The translations under genes were made by a program, and so were the position numbers. Shown here in pieces: positions 25,180 through 34,416 of a stretch of 64,000 bases of DNA. The DNA lies in NCBI RefSeq assembly GCF_011387195.1, contig NZ_CP046919.1:1364001-1428000 (forward strand), written 5' to 3'. Position 1 is the stretch's first letter, and each line of letters begins with the position of its first letter. The notes under the pieces are model-generated. The model worked only from the letters and a program-made list of their open reading frames with translations, was not told the origin of the DNA and did no database searches. The stretch comes from Streptococcus ruminicola (GTDB lineage: Bacteria > Bacillota > Bacilli > Lactobacillales > Streptococcaceae).

Positions 25180-27243
25180 ATGAAAAAAGGTAACTTTAAT
25201 CAAAGAGCACAACGCTTTTCAATTCGTAAATATAGCATTGGAGTTGCATCTGTTTTGGTAGCAAGTGTGCTATTTATGGGAGGACATGTTGTAGCAGCTG
25301 AGGATATCTTGTCAGCGGATACCATGTTACAAGAACAAGTCACTCAATCAGGTAATAATCAGGTAGTAACTAACGAAAATACTAAGCAGGAAACAAGTGA
25401 GGGAGAACTTGTTTCTAAAGTCAATCAGCCTAGTGAAGTGCTTGATATTAGTGCTAAAGAAGAAGCTGTGAATGCTGGTCAAGACTTAGCTTTAAAGGAT
25501 AATCAAGTATCTACAGAAGAAAATCAGCCAGAACAAGAGACCGTTGTTAGCGAAGAAATTAATCAGTCAGCGGACTTTCCTGAGACTGTCACTGTTGATG
25601 CGACTACTTTAGCAGGTGAAGCAAAAGCCAATCAAGAGTCTTTTGTTAGAGAATCAAAAGTGTCTGTTACTGCTCAAAGTAATTTGCCAAGCCAAGGTTA
25701 TTACACTTATTCTCAAAAGACAGAAGTAAAAAATGAGCCGAGTGTCTCAGCTCCAGTTGCTTTTTATGCTAACGCTGGTGACCGTATTTTTTATGACCAA
25801 GTCTTAACACGAGATGGTTATCAATGGATTTCTTATAATTCTTATTCAGGTCAACGCCGTTATGCTGCTATTTCTAAATTAACAGCTGAAGTTGTTCAAA
25901 AATTATCTGGCTCACTTAATTTTCAAAATGTGACAAGCCAAGGCTTTGATGTCCTAGTAACAAATGTCTCAGATCCTAAGGGGATTACAAATGTTAAAGT
26001 TCCTGTTTGGACTGTTAAGGACGATCAAGATGATATCATCTGGTACGATGCTACTAGACAAAGTAATGGTGATTACAAAGTTCATGTGAGTACAGTGGAT
26101 CATAAAGGTGAAACAGGAACCTACAATATTCACTTGTATTATCAAGAAAGTGACGGACACCTTCAAGGAGTAGAAGCAAAGCAAGTTACCTTACCAGAAA
26201 AAGCAACAGGTGCCCAAATGCTTCCTGCTCAAGGATCTTACACATTTGAAAATACAGTAGAAGTAAAAAATGAAGCTCGTATGTCGGCACCGACTGAATT
26301 TACGTTTGAAAAGGGTTATAAATTAGATTACTACGACCAAGTTTTAGAGGCTGATAATCATCAATGGATTTCCTATGTCAGCCATAGTGGCGTTCGTCGC
26401 TATATTCCAATTGCAACTTTGACAAATCAAAAACCAATAGGAGATATTTCGGTTAATAATCATGCTAACGGTGATTTTGATGTGGTTATTTCGAATATTT
26501 CAGATGCCAATGGTGTATCAGCCGTCAAGGTTCCTATCTGGACCGTCAAGAATGACCAAGACGATATCATTTGGTACGATGGTGTCAAACAAAGTGATGG
26601 TACTTATAAGGTAAATGTCAAACTATCAGACCATCGTAATGAACGAGGCGTCTATAATATTCACCTTTATTATGTAGAATCAAATGGTCAGCTGCAAGGT
26701 GTTGCGGGAACTCAAGTGACGATTCCTGAAGCAAGATTGTCGGGCGATTTACACATTAGCAATCAGTCTGCAGCAGGTTTTGATGTTTTGGTAACTAATG
26801 TGTCTAATCCTGGTTCGCTGAAAGCAGTTAAGGTACCAGTCTGGTCAACGCAGGGAGGACAAGATGACATTATTTGGTACACTGCAACAAAACAAGCTGA
26901 TGGTAGTTACAAGACAAGGGTTAATGTTAGTGACCATAAAAATAATTATGGTGAGTACAATATCCACCTTTATTATGAGCAAGCAGATGGTTCTTTGAGA
27001 GGTGTTGGTGGTGTTAAAACAACCCTTGAAGCACCTAAGGCACCAGCGATGCCACAAAGTGGGACTTATACTTTTACAAGTTCAAAAGAGGTCAAGAGTC
27101 AACCGCGTTTATCAGCACCAACAGAATTCACGCTTGATGTAGGTTACCAAGTCCACTATGACAAGACTTTGTATGCGGATGGTCATCAATGGATTTCTTA
27201 TCTTAGCTATGGTGGTTTAAGACGTTACGTTTTAATAGATTAA
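25180..27243 (+). CDS. YSIRK-signal surface/secreted protein with alternating SH3b and Bsp-like repeats
   Basis: 687 aa. The signal peptide is of YSIRK type (FSIRKYSIGVASVLVAS, residues 12-28), which directs secretion at the septum. A Glu/Gln/Val-rich stalk (about 40-165) leads to repeats in the order SH3b (167-234), Bsp-like (244-341), SH3b (347-413), Bsp-like (420-517), Bsp-like (520-619), SH3b (624-687). Each Bsp repeat carries VPVW or VPIW, QDDIIWY and YNIHLYY; each SH3b carries HQWISY or YQWISY and RRY. There is no LPXTG motif, so attachment must be through the SH3b domains. No catalytic domain is present. 37 bases after the lipoprotein gene, no terminator between. Confidence 0.9.
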   Translation: MKKGNFNQRAQRFSIRKYSIGVASVLVASVLFMGGHVVAAEDILSADTMLQEQVTQSGNNQVVTNENTKQETSEGELVSKVNQPSEVLDISAKEEAVNAGQDLALKDNQVSTEENQPEQETVVSEEINQSADFPETVTVDATTLAGEAKANQESFVRESKVSVTAQSNLPSQGYYTYSQKTEVKNEPSVSAPVAFYANAGDRIFYDQVLTRDGYQWISYNSYSGQRRYAAISKLTAEVVQKLSGSLNFQNVTSQGFDVLVTNVSDPKGITNVKVPVWTVKDDQDDIIWYDATRQSNGDYKVHVSTVDHKGETGTYNIHLYYQESDGHLQGVEAKQVTLPEKATGAQMLPAQGSYTFENTVEVKNEARMSAPTEFTFEKGYKLDYYDQVLEADNHQWISYVSHSGVRRYIPIATLTNQKPIGDISVNNHANGDFDVVISNISDANGVSAVKVPIWTVKNDQDDIIWYDGVKQSDGTYKVNVKLSDHRNERGVYNIHLYYVESNGQLQGVAGTQVTIPEARLSGDLHISNQSAAGFDVLVTNVSNPGSLKAVKVPVWSTQGGQDDIIWYTATKQADGSYKTRVNVSDHKNNYGEYNIHLYYEQADGSLRGVGGVKTTLEAPKAPAMPQSGTYTFTSSKEVKSQPRLSAPTEFTLDVGYQVHYDKTLYADGHQWISYLSYGGLRRYVLID

Positions 27244-27304
27244 AAGGAGAAGGGGCTTCTACCAGTGCTTAAATTGGTCGAGGTAGAGTTTAGGAAAAGG
27301 GAAA

Positions 27305-27874
27305 ATGCGAAAGAAGTTTTCAAAAAAGGTTCTTATCTTACTTTTGACTTTTGCTAACCTAGTGGTTGGCTACGGTCTTTGTCGACAACTAATCGTTACT
27401 CATCGAGAATCTGAGGTTAAACTTGATGAGTATGCTTTTGAAAAAAGCATGAAGAAAACTCAGAGGAAAATTTATCCTGACTTGTCAAAGTATGATCATT
27501 TAAGTATTTTAGTGTCAATTTCACAGCAGAAAATGATTGTTTATTCTAAAAATGATGTCATTTTTAAAACCAAAGTATCGACTGGGGCAAAAGATACGCC
27601 AACACCAACGGGGAAATTTGCTATCGAGGCAGAACGTGGTGACTTTTCTTATGATGATAGCTTGAACAGAGGTGTCTGTTACTGGGTATCCTTTAAAGAC
27701 CATGGGGGTTATCAATTTCAAAGTCTTCCGACGGATTGGAAAGGAAAGATCTTGAAAGGAGAGACGAAGAAACTCGGAAAGGCGTGTACTGACGGGAATG
27801 TTAGGTTATCAAAAGAAGATGCCAAGTGGCTTTTTGAGAACATGCCAGAAGGAGTTATCGTTAGTGTGCATTAG
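27305..27874 (+). CDS. YkuD (L,D-transpeptidase)-fold protein without catalytic residues
   Basis: 189 aa. One N-terminal membrane anchor (about residues 8-27) precedes a YkuD domain (about 64-189). The fold signatures SILVSISQQKMIVY, TGAKDTPTPTGKF and the ending VRLSKEDAKWLFENMPEGVIVSVH are clear. The catalytic motif, [ST]HGC[IV]R in active enzymes, reads TDGNVR here (residues 162-167): His is Asp163 and the nucleophile Cys is Asn165. The upstream catalytic His (FHS) is Gln139. Cys161 lies four residues before the nucleophile position. It should therefore be unable to cross-link by the known mechanism. Last gene of the envelope cassette, 61 bases after the YSIRK gene. Confidence 0.85.
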   Translation: MRKKFSKKVLILLLTFANLVVGYGLCRQLIVTHRESEVKLDEYAFEKSMKKTQRKIYPDLSKYDHLSILVSISQQKMIVYSKNDVIFKTKVSTGAKDTPTPTGKFAIEAERGDFSYDDSLNRGVCYWVSFKDHGGYQFQSLPTDWKGKILKGETKKLGKACTDGNVRLSKEDAKWLFENMPEGVIVSVH

Positions 27875-27916
27875 TTAGAGGTCCTAGAATTAGAAAAAAT
27901 TTCGATTTTCAGCAGA

Positions 27917-28011
27917 CTTGCTTTTGAATTTTCAGGCTCATGAAAAAACTGTCCACTGGACATAACTCGCTTTTGAATTTTTAGGCTCGAGAAAAAACTG
28001 TCCACTGGACA
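27917..28011 (+). repeat. Tandem duplication of a 46-base terminator-containing unit
   Basis: Copy 1 27917-27962 and copy 2 27966-28011 differ at four or five positions. Each contains CTTTTGAATTTT, AGGCTC and AAAAAACTGTCCACTGGACA; only copy 2 continues into the full T-run. Confidence 0.9.
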
Positions 28012-28018
28012 GTTTTTT
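27992..28018 (+). terminator. Rho-independent terminator of the envelope cassette
   Basis: AAAAAACTGTCC-ACT-GGACAGTTTTTT, a 12-bp perfect stem able to work in both directions. Confidence 0.9.
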
Positions 28019-28020
28019 TC

Positions 28021-28029
28021 TGCTATAAT
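28021..28029 (+). promoter_or_regulatory. Extended -10 promoter of xseA
   Basis: TGcTATAAT follows directly on the terminator T-run. Confidence 0.65.
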
Positions 28030-28086
28030 AGTAAATGATATGCAAAATTTGTATGAAGTCAAAAATGCTATGGAAAGGAGCCTGTC

Positions 28087-29415
28087 ATGTCAGATTATTT
28101 AAGTGTTTCGACCTTAACTAAATACCTTAAATTGAAGTTTGATCGTGATCCATATTTGGAGCGAGTTTATTTGACAGGTCAGGTTTCCAATTTTCGTCGT
28201 CGCCCAACGCATCAATATTTTTCTTTGAAAGATGAAAATGCAGTGATTCAAGCGACAATGTGGGCAGGAACTTTTAAAAAACTTGGTTTTGAGCTTGAAG
28301 AAGGCATGAAAATCAATGTTGTGGGACGTGTCCAACTTTATGAACCGAGTGGGTCATATTCTATTATTATTGAAAAGGCAGAGCCAGACGGTATTGGTGC
28401 TTTAGCGCTGCAATTTGAACAGTTGAAGAAGAAATTAGCAGAAGCAGGCTATTTTGATGAGCGTCATAAGCGTCAACTGCCACAATTTGTGAAGAAAATC
28501 GGTGTGGTAACCAGTCCAAGTGGTGCGGTTATTCGAGATATTATCACGACAGTGTCGCGTCGTTTTCCTGGGGTTGAGATTTTGCTTTTCCCAACAAAGG
28601 TTCAAGGCGAAGGTGCTAGTCAGGAAGTGGCTGCTAATATCGCTAAGGCAAACGAACGTGATGATTTAGATCTTTTGATTATTGGTCGTGGTGGTGGCTC
28701 CATCGAGGACTTGTGGGCTTTTAACGAAGAAATTGTTGTTCAAGCGATTTTTGAATCTCGTTTGCCAGTCATTTCGAGTGTGGGACACGAGACGGACACG
28801 ACCTTAGCAGATTATGTTGCCGACCGTCGTGCAGCGACTCCGACAGCGGCTGCTGAGCTTGCGACACCTGTGACTAAGGCTGATATTATTTCTTGGATTG
28901 CTGAACGTGATAATCGTATCTATCAAGCTGCTCTACGTCGCATTAAGCAAAGTCAAGAACGTCTTGATAAATTAGCTAATTCAGTGATTTTTAGACAGCC
29001 AGAGCGTTTATATGATGGTTATGTTCAAAAACTGGATCGCTTGATCATGTCCTTGACAAATACCATGCAAAATCAATTTAGCCAAGCTAAACAACGTCAA
29101 GAGTTATTACACCAGCGTTTACTTGCTTTGGATTTTGATAGTCAGATTAAGCATTACAAAGACAATTTGCAAGGTTTAAGACGTTTATTGTTATCAAATA
29201 TGACTAGTCAATACGATAGTAAGTTAGCTCGATTTGAAAAGGCACAAGATGCCTTATTGTCCCTTGATACTAGCCGTATTATTGCTAGGGGCTATGCGAT
29301 GGTGCAAAAAGATGATAAAGTCATCTCAAGTGTGACCGATGTCAATCTAGGAGACAAATTGACGGTTCAATTAAAAGACGGTCAACTCGAAGTGGAGGTA
29401 AAAGATGCCAAGTAA
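28087..29415 (+). CDS. xseA: Exodeoxyribonuclease VII large subunit (XseA)
   Basis: Single-strand exonuclease subunit, 442 aa. An N-terminal OB fold ([43 protein letters not shown]) is followed by the catalytic core with [14 protein letters not shown] (about 138-151), [18 protein letters not shown] (about 197-214), [29 protein letters not shown], then a long coiled-coil region (about 290-400). Ribosome site AAGGAG. Overlaps xseB by 11 bases. Confidence 0.97.
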   Translation: MSDYLSVSTLTKYLKLKFDRDPYLERVYLTGQVSNFRRRPTHQYFSLKDENAVIQATMWAGTFKKLGFELEEGMKINVVGRVQLYEPSGSYSIIIEKAEPDGIGALALQFEQLKKKLAEAGYFDERHKRQLPQFVKKIGVVTSPSGAVIRDIITTVSRRFPGVEILLFPTKVQGEGASQEVAANIAKANERDDLDLLIIGRGGGSIEDLWAFNEEIVVQAIFESRLPVISSVGHETDTTLADYVADRRAATPTAAAELATPVTKADIISWIAERDNRIYQAALRRIKQSQERLDKLANSVIFRQPERLYDGYVQKLDRLIMSLTNTMQNQFSQAKQRQELLHQRLLALDFDSQIKHYKDNLQGLRRLLLSNMTSQYDSKLARFEKAQDALLSLDTSRIIARGYAMVQKDDKVISSVTDVNLGDKLTVQLKDGQLEVEVKDAK

Positions 29416-29620
29416 AAAAACATTTGAAGAAAATTTACAAGATTTAGAAGCGATTGTAACAAAACTTGAAAACGGCGATGTGGCTCTTGAAGACGCTATT
29501 GCTGAATTTCAAAAAGGAATGCTTCTTTCGAAAGAATTGCAAAAAACACTAGATTCAGCTGAAAAAACACTTGTTAAAGTGATGCAAGCTGACGGAACTG
29601 AAACAGAAATGGATGCCTAA
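29405..29620 (+). CDS. xseB: Exodeoxyribonuclease VII small subunit (XseB)
   Basis: 71 aa, two-helix protein that binds the XseA coiled coil in several copies. The family signature [33 protein letters not shown] covers residues 7-39. Starts inside the end of xseA and overlaps the ispA start by one base (TAATG), so all three are coupled. The SD is GTGGAGGTAAAAG inside xseA. Confidence 0.96.
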   Translation: MPSKKTFEENLQDLEAIVTKLENGDVALEDAIAEFQKGMLLSKELQKTLDSAEKTLVKVMQADGTETEMDA

Positions 29621-30489
29621 TGGATAAAGTAAGTAAAATTGGTCAAGCCATTCATCGATATTACGAACAAAAAGATTTAGTATCACCAGATTTGATTGAG
29701 TCAATCTTGTATTCTGTTGATGCTGGGGGCAAACGTATCCGTCCATTGATTTTTCTAGAATTACTAGAAGGATTTGGGGTGTCGTTGACAGATGCTCATT
29801 ATGATGTGGCTGCTGCTCTTGAAATGATTCACACAGGTAGTTTGATTCACGATGATTTACCTGCCATGGATGATGATGATTATCGTCGCGGACGCTTAAC
29901 AAATCACAAAAAATTTGATGAAGCAACAGCGATTTTGGCTGGAGATAGTCTCTTTTTAGATCCATTTGATTTGGTGGCAAATGCTGCGCTAACAGCTGAC
30001 ATCAAAATTCGTTTGATTGCAGAATTATCACATGCTTCAGGAACTTATGGTATGGTTGGTGGTCAAATGCTTGATATGAAAGGTGAAGAACGCAAACTCA
30101 GCCTTTCAGAATTGCAATTGGTTCATGCAAATAAGACAGGAAAATTATTAACCTTCCCTGTTGTGGCGGCTGGTATTGTTGCAGGAGTAGCTACTGAAGA
30201 ACTTGAGGAGCTGCGCAAAGCAGGAAGCTTGATTGGGCTTGCTTTCCAAGTTCGCGATGATATTTTAGATGTGACAGCAAGTTTTGAAGAAATTGGAAAA
30301 ACACCGAAAAAAGATTTACTAGCTGACAAAGCGACTTATCCAAGCTTACTTGGTTTAGATAAGTCTTATGAGATTTTAAATCAATCGCTTGACCAAGCGC
30401 TAGCGATTTTCAAAAACCTCTCAGCCACTCATGGCTTACATGCAGAAAAAATCACAGAAATGATAGAAAGGTTACGACTAAATGCCTAA
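29620..30489 (+). CDS. ispA: Farnesyl diphosphate synthase (polyprenyl synthetase)
   Basis: Condenses IPP with DMAPP/GPP to farnesyl-PP, precursor for undecaprenyl phosphate. 289 aa. The first aspartate-rich motif is HDDLPAMDDDDYRRG (about residues 81-95, DDxxxxD form), the second FQVRDDILD (about 209-217). GGKRIRPLI gives the IPP-binding Lys/Arg. DNA order xseA-xseB-ispA-tlyA-argR-recN is conserved in Gram-positives. Its end overlaps tlyA by 8 bases. Confidence 0.95.
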   Translation: MDKVSKIGQAIHRYYEQKDLVSPDLIESILYSVDAGGKRIRPLIFLELLEGFGVSLTDAHYDVAAALEMIHTGSLIHDDLPAMDDDDYRRGRLTNHKKFDEATAILAGDSLFLDPFDLVANAALTADIKIRLIAELSHASGTYGMVGGQMLDMKGEERKLSLSELQLVHANKTGKLLTFPVVAAGIVAGVATEELEELRKAGSLIGLAFQVRDDILDVTASFEEIGKTPKKDLLADKATYPSLLGLDKSYEILNQSLDQALAIFKNLSATHGLHAEKITEMIERLRLNA

Positions 30490-31306
30490 GGAAAGAGTTG
30501 ATGTACTAGCCTATAAACAAGGGCTTTTTGAGACACGTGAGCAGGCAAAACGTGGAGTAATGGCTGGTCTAGTGGTCAATGTTATTAACGGCGAGCGCTA
30601 CGACAAACCAGGTGAAAAAATTGATGATGCAACAGAATTAAAACTAAAGGGTGAAAAATTAAAATACGTCAGCCGAGGTGGACTAAAACTTGAAAAAGCT
30701 TTGCAAGTTTTTGAGATTTCTGTTGATGGTCAAACAACGATTGATATTGGTGCTTCAACAGGTGGTTTCACAGACGTGATGCTACAAAATGGTGCAAAAT
30801 TGGTTTATGCTGTTGATGTGGGAACCAACCAATTGGTTTGGAAACTACGTCAAGACGAACGTGTGCGTAGTATGGAACAATATAATTTCCGCTATGCTGA
30901 ATTAGCTGATTTTACCGAAGGGCAACCAACTTTTGCTAGTATCGATGTCAGCTTTATTTCGCTGAATTTGATTTTGCCAGCACTTCATAATATTTTGGCT
31001 GATGATGGTCAAGTAGTAGCTCTTATCAAACCACAATTTGAAGCTGGACGTGACCAAATCGGAAAAAATGGAATCATTCGTGACAAAGCTGTGCACCAAA
31101 AAGTTTTGGAAACTGTGACAAGTTTTGCTGTCGATTTCGGATTTACAGTTAAAGGGCTTGATTTCTCGCCTATCCAAGGTGGACATGGTAATATTGAATT
31201 TTTGGCGCATTTGCAAAAATCAGCTGATGCGAAAAATTTAGTTGCTGCTATGATTCCAGAAATTGTTGAAAAAGCGCATAAGGAATTTAAAGATGAAAAA
31301 GAGTGA
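30482..31306 (+). CDS. tlyA: TlyA family rRNA 2'-O-methyltransferase (YqxC)
   Basis: 274 aa. An N-terminal S4 RNA-binding domain (KERVDVLAYKQGLFETREQAKRGVMAGLV..., residues 3-60) is joined to an FtsJ-like methyltransferase domain with the SAM loop TIDIGASTGGFTDVMLQNGAKLVYAVDVG (about 84-112) and later ASIDVSFISL and ALIKPQFEAG. The family methylates ribose in 16S/23S rRNA; the old name hemolysin A is misleading. It overlaps ispA and argR. Confidence 0.93.
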   Translation: MPKERVDVLAYKQGLFETREQAKRGVMAGLVVNVINGERYDKPGEKIDDATELKLKGEKLKYVSRGGLKLEKALQVFEISVDGQTTIDIGASTGGFTDVMLQNGAKLVYAVDVGTNQLVWKLRQDERVRSMEQYNFRYAELADFTEGQPTFASIDVSFISLNLILPALHNILADDGQVVALIKPQFEAGRDQIGKNGIIRDKAVHQKVLETVTSFAVDFGFTVKGLDFSPIQGGHGNIEFLAHLQKSADAKNLVAAMIPEIVEKAHKEFKDEKE

Positions 31307-31763
31307 ACGTTTAGAATTAATTAAAAAGATTGTTGCTGAAAATGCTGTCGAAACACAGCATGATTTGCTAAAGTTGCTTGAGGCTGAAGGACTCACTTTG
31401 ACACAGGCTACCATTTCTCGTGATATGAATGAGATTGGTATCATCAAAGTGCCGTCAGTTGATGGACCATACATTTATGGCCTTTCAAAAGATAAAACTA
31501 AAAAAGTTGGACAAGTGTCTGTTCCAATTAAAAGCACTGTCCTTGCAGTTTCAGAGGAAACTGCAGGTCTTGAAAACATGATTAATCTTGATGTCATTCC
31601 AGGAAACAGCCGCTTAATCAAACGTTTCTTGTTGGAAGATTTCAAAGATAGTCTTTTTAGCGTTATTGCTGATGATGATAGTTTGTTAGTGGTCGCAAAA
31701 ACAGCAGAAGATGCTGCAGCCATTCGCCAAGAAGTTCGTAAATGGATGACAGACCACAAATAA
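31293..31763 (+). CDS. argR: Arginine repressor ArgR/AhrC family
   Basis: 156 aa, the usual ArgR size. Winged-helix N-terminus (KSERLELIKKIVAENAVETQHDLLKLLEAEGLTLTQATISRDMNEIGIIKV, residues 3-53) with the TQATISRDM recognition helix, then an oligomerisation/arginine-binding C-domain ending VIPGNSRLIKRFLLEDFKDSLFSVIADDDSLLVVAKT. The start at 31293 follows AAGGAATTTAAAG and lies 14 bases inside tlyA. The linked OTC gene at 16.3 kb has an ARG-box-like site. Confidence 0.94.
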   Translation: MKKSERLELIKKIVAENAVETQHDLLKLLEAEGLTLTQATISRDMNEIGIIKVPSVDGPYIYGLSKDKTKKVGQVSVPIKSTVLAVSEETAGLENMINLDVIPGNSRLIKRFLLEDFKDSLFSVIADDDSLLVVAKTAEDAAAIRQEVRKWMTDHK

Positions 31764-31776
31764 GAAAGGTCGTTCT

Positions 31777-33435
31777 ATGCTTTTAGAAATTTCCATTAAA
31801 AATTTTGCCATCATTGAAGAAATCTCATTGACTTTTGAAAATGGCATGACCGTTTTGACGGGTGAAACTGGTGCAGGGAAGTCTATTATTATCGACGCCA
31901 TGAATCTCATGCTTGGTGCGCGTGCGAGTCTTGATGTCATCCGTCACGGGGCAAATAAAGCTGAAATTGAAGGTCTGTTTTCAGTTGGTGAAAATGCTGC
32001 GCTCACGCAAATTCTGGAAGAAAACGGCATTGAAGTTACGGAAGAATTAATTATTCGTCGTGAAATTTTGCAAAATGGTCGTTCGATTGGTAGGATTAAT
32101 GGACAAATGGTTAACCTGACAACGCTTCGTGCTGTTGGTCAATATTTGGTTGATATTCATGGGCAACATGACCAAGAAGAATTAATGAAACCAAACATGC
32201 ACATTCGTATGCTGGATGAATTTGGGGATAGCCAATTTGCTTCGGTCAAGAAACACTACCAAGACCTTTTTGAACGTTATCGCCGCTTGCGTAAACGTGT
32301 TTTAACCAAGCAAAAAAATGAGCAAGAGCACAAAGCGCGTATTGAAATGCTGGAATTTCAAATTGCAGAGATTGAAGCAGCTGCCCTAAAATCAGGTGAA
32401 GACCAAACCTTAAATCAAAAACGTGATAAATTGCTTAATCACAAGCATATTGCAGATACTTTGACAAATGCTTATGTCATGCTTGATGATGAAGAGTTTT
32501 CAAGCTTGTCAAACATTCGTTCAGCTATGAACAACTTGATGACCTTGGAAGAATTCGATGCGGATTACAAAGATATGTCATCAAATGTTTCTGAAGCTTA
32601 TTATATTTTAGAAGAAGTGACTAAGCACTTAGGTGATGTTATTGATGAGCTTGATTTTGATGCTGGTAGTCTTCAACAAATTGAAGCTCGTTTAGAAGTG
32701 ATTTACAGCATTACCCGTAAATACGGTGGCAGTGTTGATGATGTTTTAGATTATTACGAAAATATCACCAAAGAATACAATCTTTTGACTGGCAATGATG
32801 AGTCATCTGATGATATGGAAAAAGAGCTTAAACATCTGGAAAAAGAATTAATTTTAGCTGCAGATGAACTTGCTCAAGAACGTCACAAACTTGCCAAAGA
32901 TTTAGAAGCTGAAATCAAGCAAGAACTGGCTGATTTGTACATGGAAAAGGCTGATTTTCAAGTGCAATTTAGCAAGGGAAAATTCAATCGTGATGGGAAT
33001 GAAGCTATTGAATTTTACATTTCAACTAACCCTGGTGAAGGTTTCAAGCCTTTGGTTAAGGTAGCCTCTGGTGGTGAAATTTCACGTTTAATGTTGGCTA
33101 TAAAATCTGCCTTTTCACGTAAAGAAGACAAGACAAGTATTGTCTTTGATGAGGTTGATACAGGTGTTTCTGGACGTGTAGCTCAAGCTATTGCACAGAA
33201 AATCTATAAAATTGGTAGTCATGGGCAAGTTTTGGCGATTTCACACTTACCACAAGTGATTGCGATTGCGGATTATCAATTCTTTATTGAAAAACGTAGC
33301 GATGAAAACACAACAGTTTCAACGGTGCGTTTGTTAAGTGAAGAAGAGCGTGTGGAAGAAATTGCTAAAATGCTTGCTGGTAGTGATATTACGGAAATGG
33401 CACGTGAACAAGCGCGTGAATTGCTAAAGAAATAA
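31777..33435 (+). CDS. recN: DNA repair protein RecN
   Basis: SMC-like ATPase for double-strand break repair, 552 aa. The Walker A motif GETGAGKSIIIDAM (about residues 29-42) is near the N-terminus and the signature/Walker B part (VASGGEISRLMLAIKSAF ... TSIVFDEVDTGVSGRVAQAI) near residues 430-475; long coiled-coil arms lie between (about 155-370). HGQHDQEELM is the family's Q-loop. It ends the xseA-recN operon; a terminator follows 3 bases later. Confidence 0.97.
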   Translation: MLLEISIKNFAIIEEISLTFENGMTVLTGETGAGKSIIIDAMNLMLGARASLDVIRHGANKAEIEGLFSVGENAALTQILEENGIEVTEELIIRREILQNGRSIGRINGQMVNLTTLRAVGQYLVDIHGQHDQEELMKPNMHIRMLDEFGDSQFASVKKHYQDLFERYRRLRKRVLTKQKNEQEHKARIEMLEFQIAEIEAAALKSGEDQTLNQKRDKLLNHKHIADTLTNAYVMLDDEEFSSLSNIRSAMNNLMTLEEFDADYKDMSSNVSEAYYILEEVTKHLGDVIDELDFDAGSLQQIEARLEVIYSITRKYGGSVDDVLDYYENITKEYNLLTGNDESSDDMEKELKHLEKELILAADELAQERHKLAKDLEAEIKQELADLYMEKADFQVQFSKGKFNRDGNEAIEFYISTNPGEGFKPLVKVASGGEISRLMLAIKSAFSRKEDKTSIVFDEVDTGVSGRVAQAIAQKIYKIGSHGQVLAISHLPQVIAIADYQFFIEKRSDENTTVSTVRLLSEEERVEEIAKMLAGSDITEMAREQARELLKK

Positions 33436-33438
33436 AAT

Positions 33439-33462
33439 AGGAGCCCCAGGGCTTCTTTTTTT
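33439..33462 (+). terminator. Rho-independent terminator after recN
   Basis: AGGAGCCC-CA-GGGCTTCT with T7. Confidence 0.85.
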
Positions 33463-33510
33463 GTCTTCTAGACACCATCCTGATAAAATGTCCCCCAACT
33501 GCTAAAAATT

Positions 33511-33519
33511 TGGTATAAT
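33511..33519 (+). promoter_or_regulatory. Extended -10 promoter of degV
   Basis: TGgTATAAT, 55 bases before the degV start. Confidence 0.65.
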
Positions 33520-33573
33520 GATTGTTAGGATAAAATTTTGATATAAAGTTTTGAAAGTATGATAGGATAAAAA

Positions 33574-34416
33574 ATGAGTAAAATTAAAATTGTTACAGAT
33601 TCATCTTTAACGATTGAACCAGAATTAGTTGAAAAATATGATATTACAGTTGTGCCATTGTCAGTTATGATTGATGGTGTTGTTTATTCTGATAACGACA
33701 TGAAAGAGGAAGGTAAATTCCTTAACATGATGCGCAATAGCAAAGAACTGCCTAAGACAAGTCAACCCCCAGTTGGTGTGTTTGCAGAAGTTTACGAAAA
33801 TTTGATGAAAAATGGTGCTGAGCACATTGTTTCAATTCACATCACGCATACACTTTCAGGAACTGTTGAAGCAGCTCGTCAAGGGGCTAATCTTGCTGGA
33901 GCGGACGTAACGGTTATCGATTCAACATTTACAGACCAATGTCAAAAATTCCAAGTGGTGCAAGCTGCCAAATTAGCTCAGGAAGGTGCAAGCTTGGAAG
34001 AAGTTCTTGCAAAAGTTGAAGAAGTTCGCCAAAAATCAGAACTTTACATTGGTGTTTCAACTCTTGAAAATCTGGTTAAGGGTGGACGTATTGGACGCGT
34101 TACTGGTCTTCTTAGCTCACTACTTAACATTCGAGTGGTTATGGAAATGATTGATTGCGAATTGAACACAGTTATCAAAGGTCGTGGTGTTAAAACATTT
34201 AACAAATGGCTTGATAGCTTTATTGAGCATGCACAAACATCTGGCAAAAAAGTCGCTGAAATCGGCATTTCATACTGTGGAACGGCTGATATGGCAAATG
34301 GCTTTAAAGAAAAGCTGCAAGTTTTAGGTGCTCCAATTGCTGTTTTAGAAACTGGTTCAATCATTCAAACGCACACTGGTGAAGACGCTTTTGCGGTTAT
34401 GGTACGCTATGAATAA
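33574..34416 (+). CDS. DegV family protein (fatty-acid-binding FakB-like)
   Basis: 280 aa. Two-domain DegV fold: the N-terminal motif [27 protein letters not shown] and the fatty-acid-contact stretch [18 protein letters not shown] (about residues 90-107), followed by [11 protein letters not shown] and [11 protein letters not shown]. DegV proteins of the FakB group bind acyl chains and present them to the kinase FakA; which fatty acid is not visible. It overlaps the SGNH hydrolase gene by 8 bases. Confidence 0.92.
   Translation: MSKIKIVTDSSLTIEPELVEKYDITVVPLSVMIDGVVYSDNDMKEEGKFLNMMRNSKELPKTSQPPVGVFAEVYENLMKNGAEHIVSIHITHTLSGTVEAARQGANLAGADVTVIDSTFTDQCQKFQVVQAAKLAQEGASLEEVLAKVEEVRQKSELYIGVSTLENLVKGGRIGRVTGLLSSLLNIRVVMEMIDCELNTVIKGRGVKTFNKWLDSFIEHAQTSGKKVAEIGISYCGTADMANGFKEKLQVLGAPIAVLETGSIIQTHTGEDAFAVMVRYE

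Noticed and set aside
27788..27805. Cys161 as a shifted catalytic nucleophile in the YkuD-fold protein
   Set aside because: The alignment is fixed by GxVRL; Cys161 is four residues before the nucleophile position and the two catalytic His are also missing. Kept only as a remote possibility.
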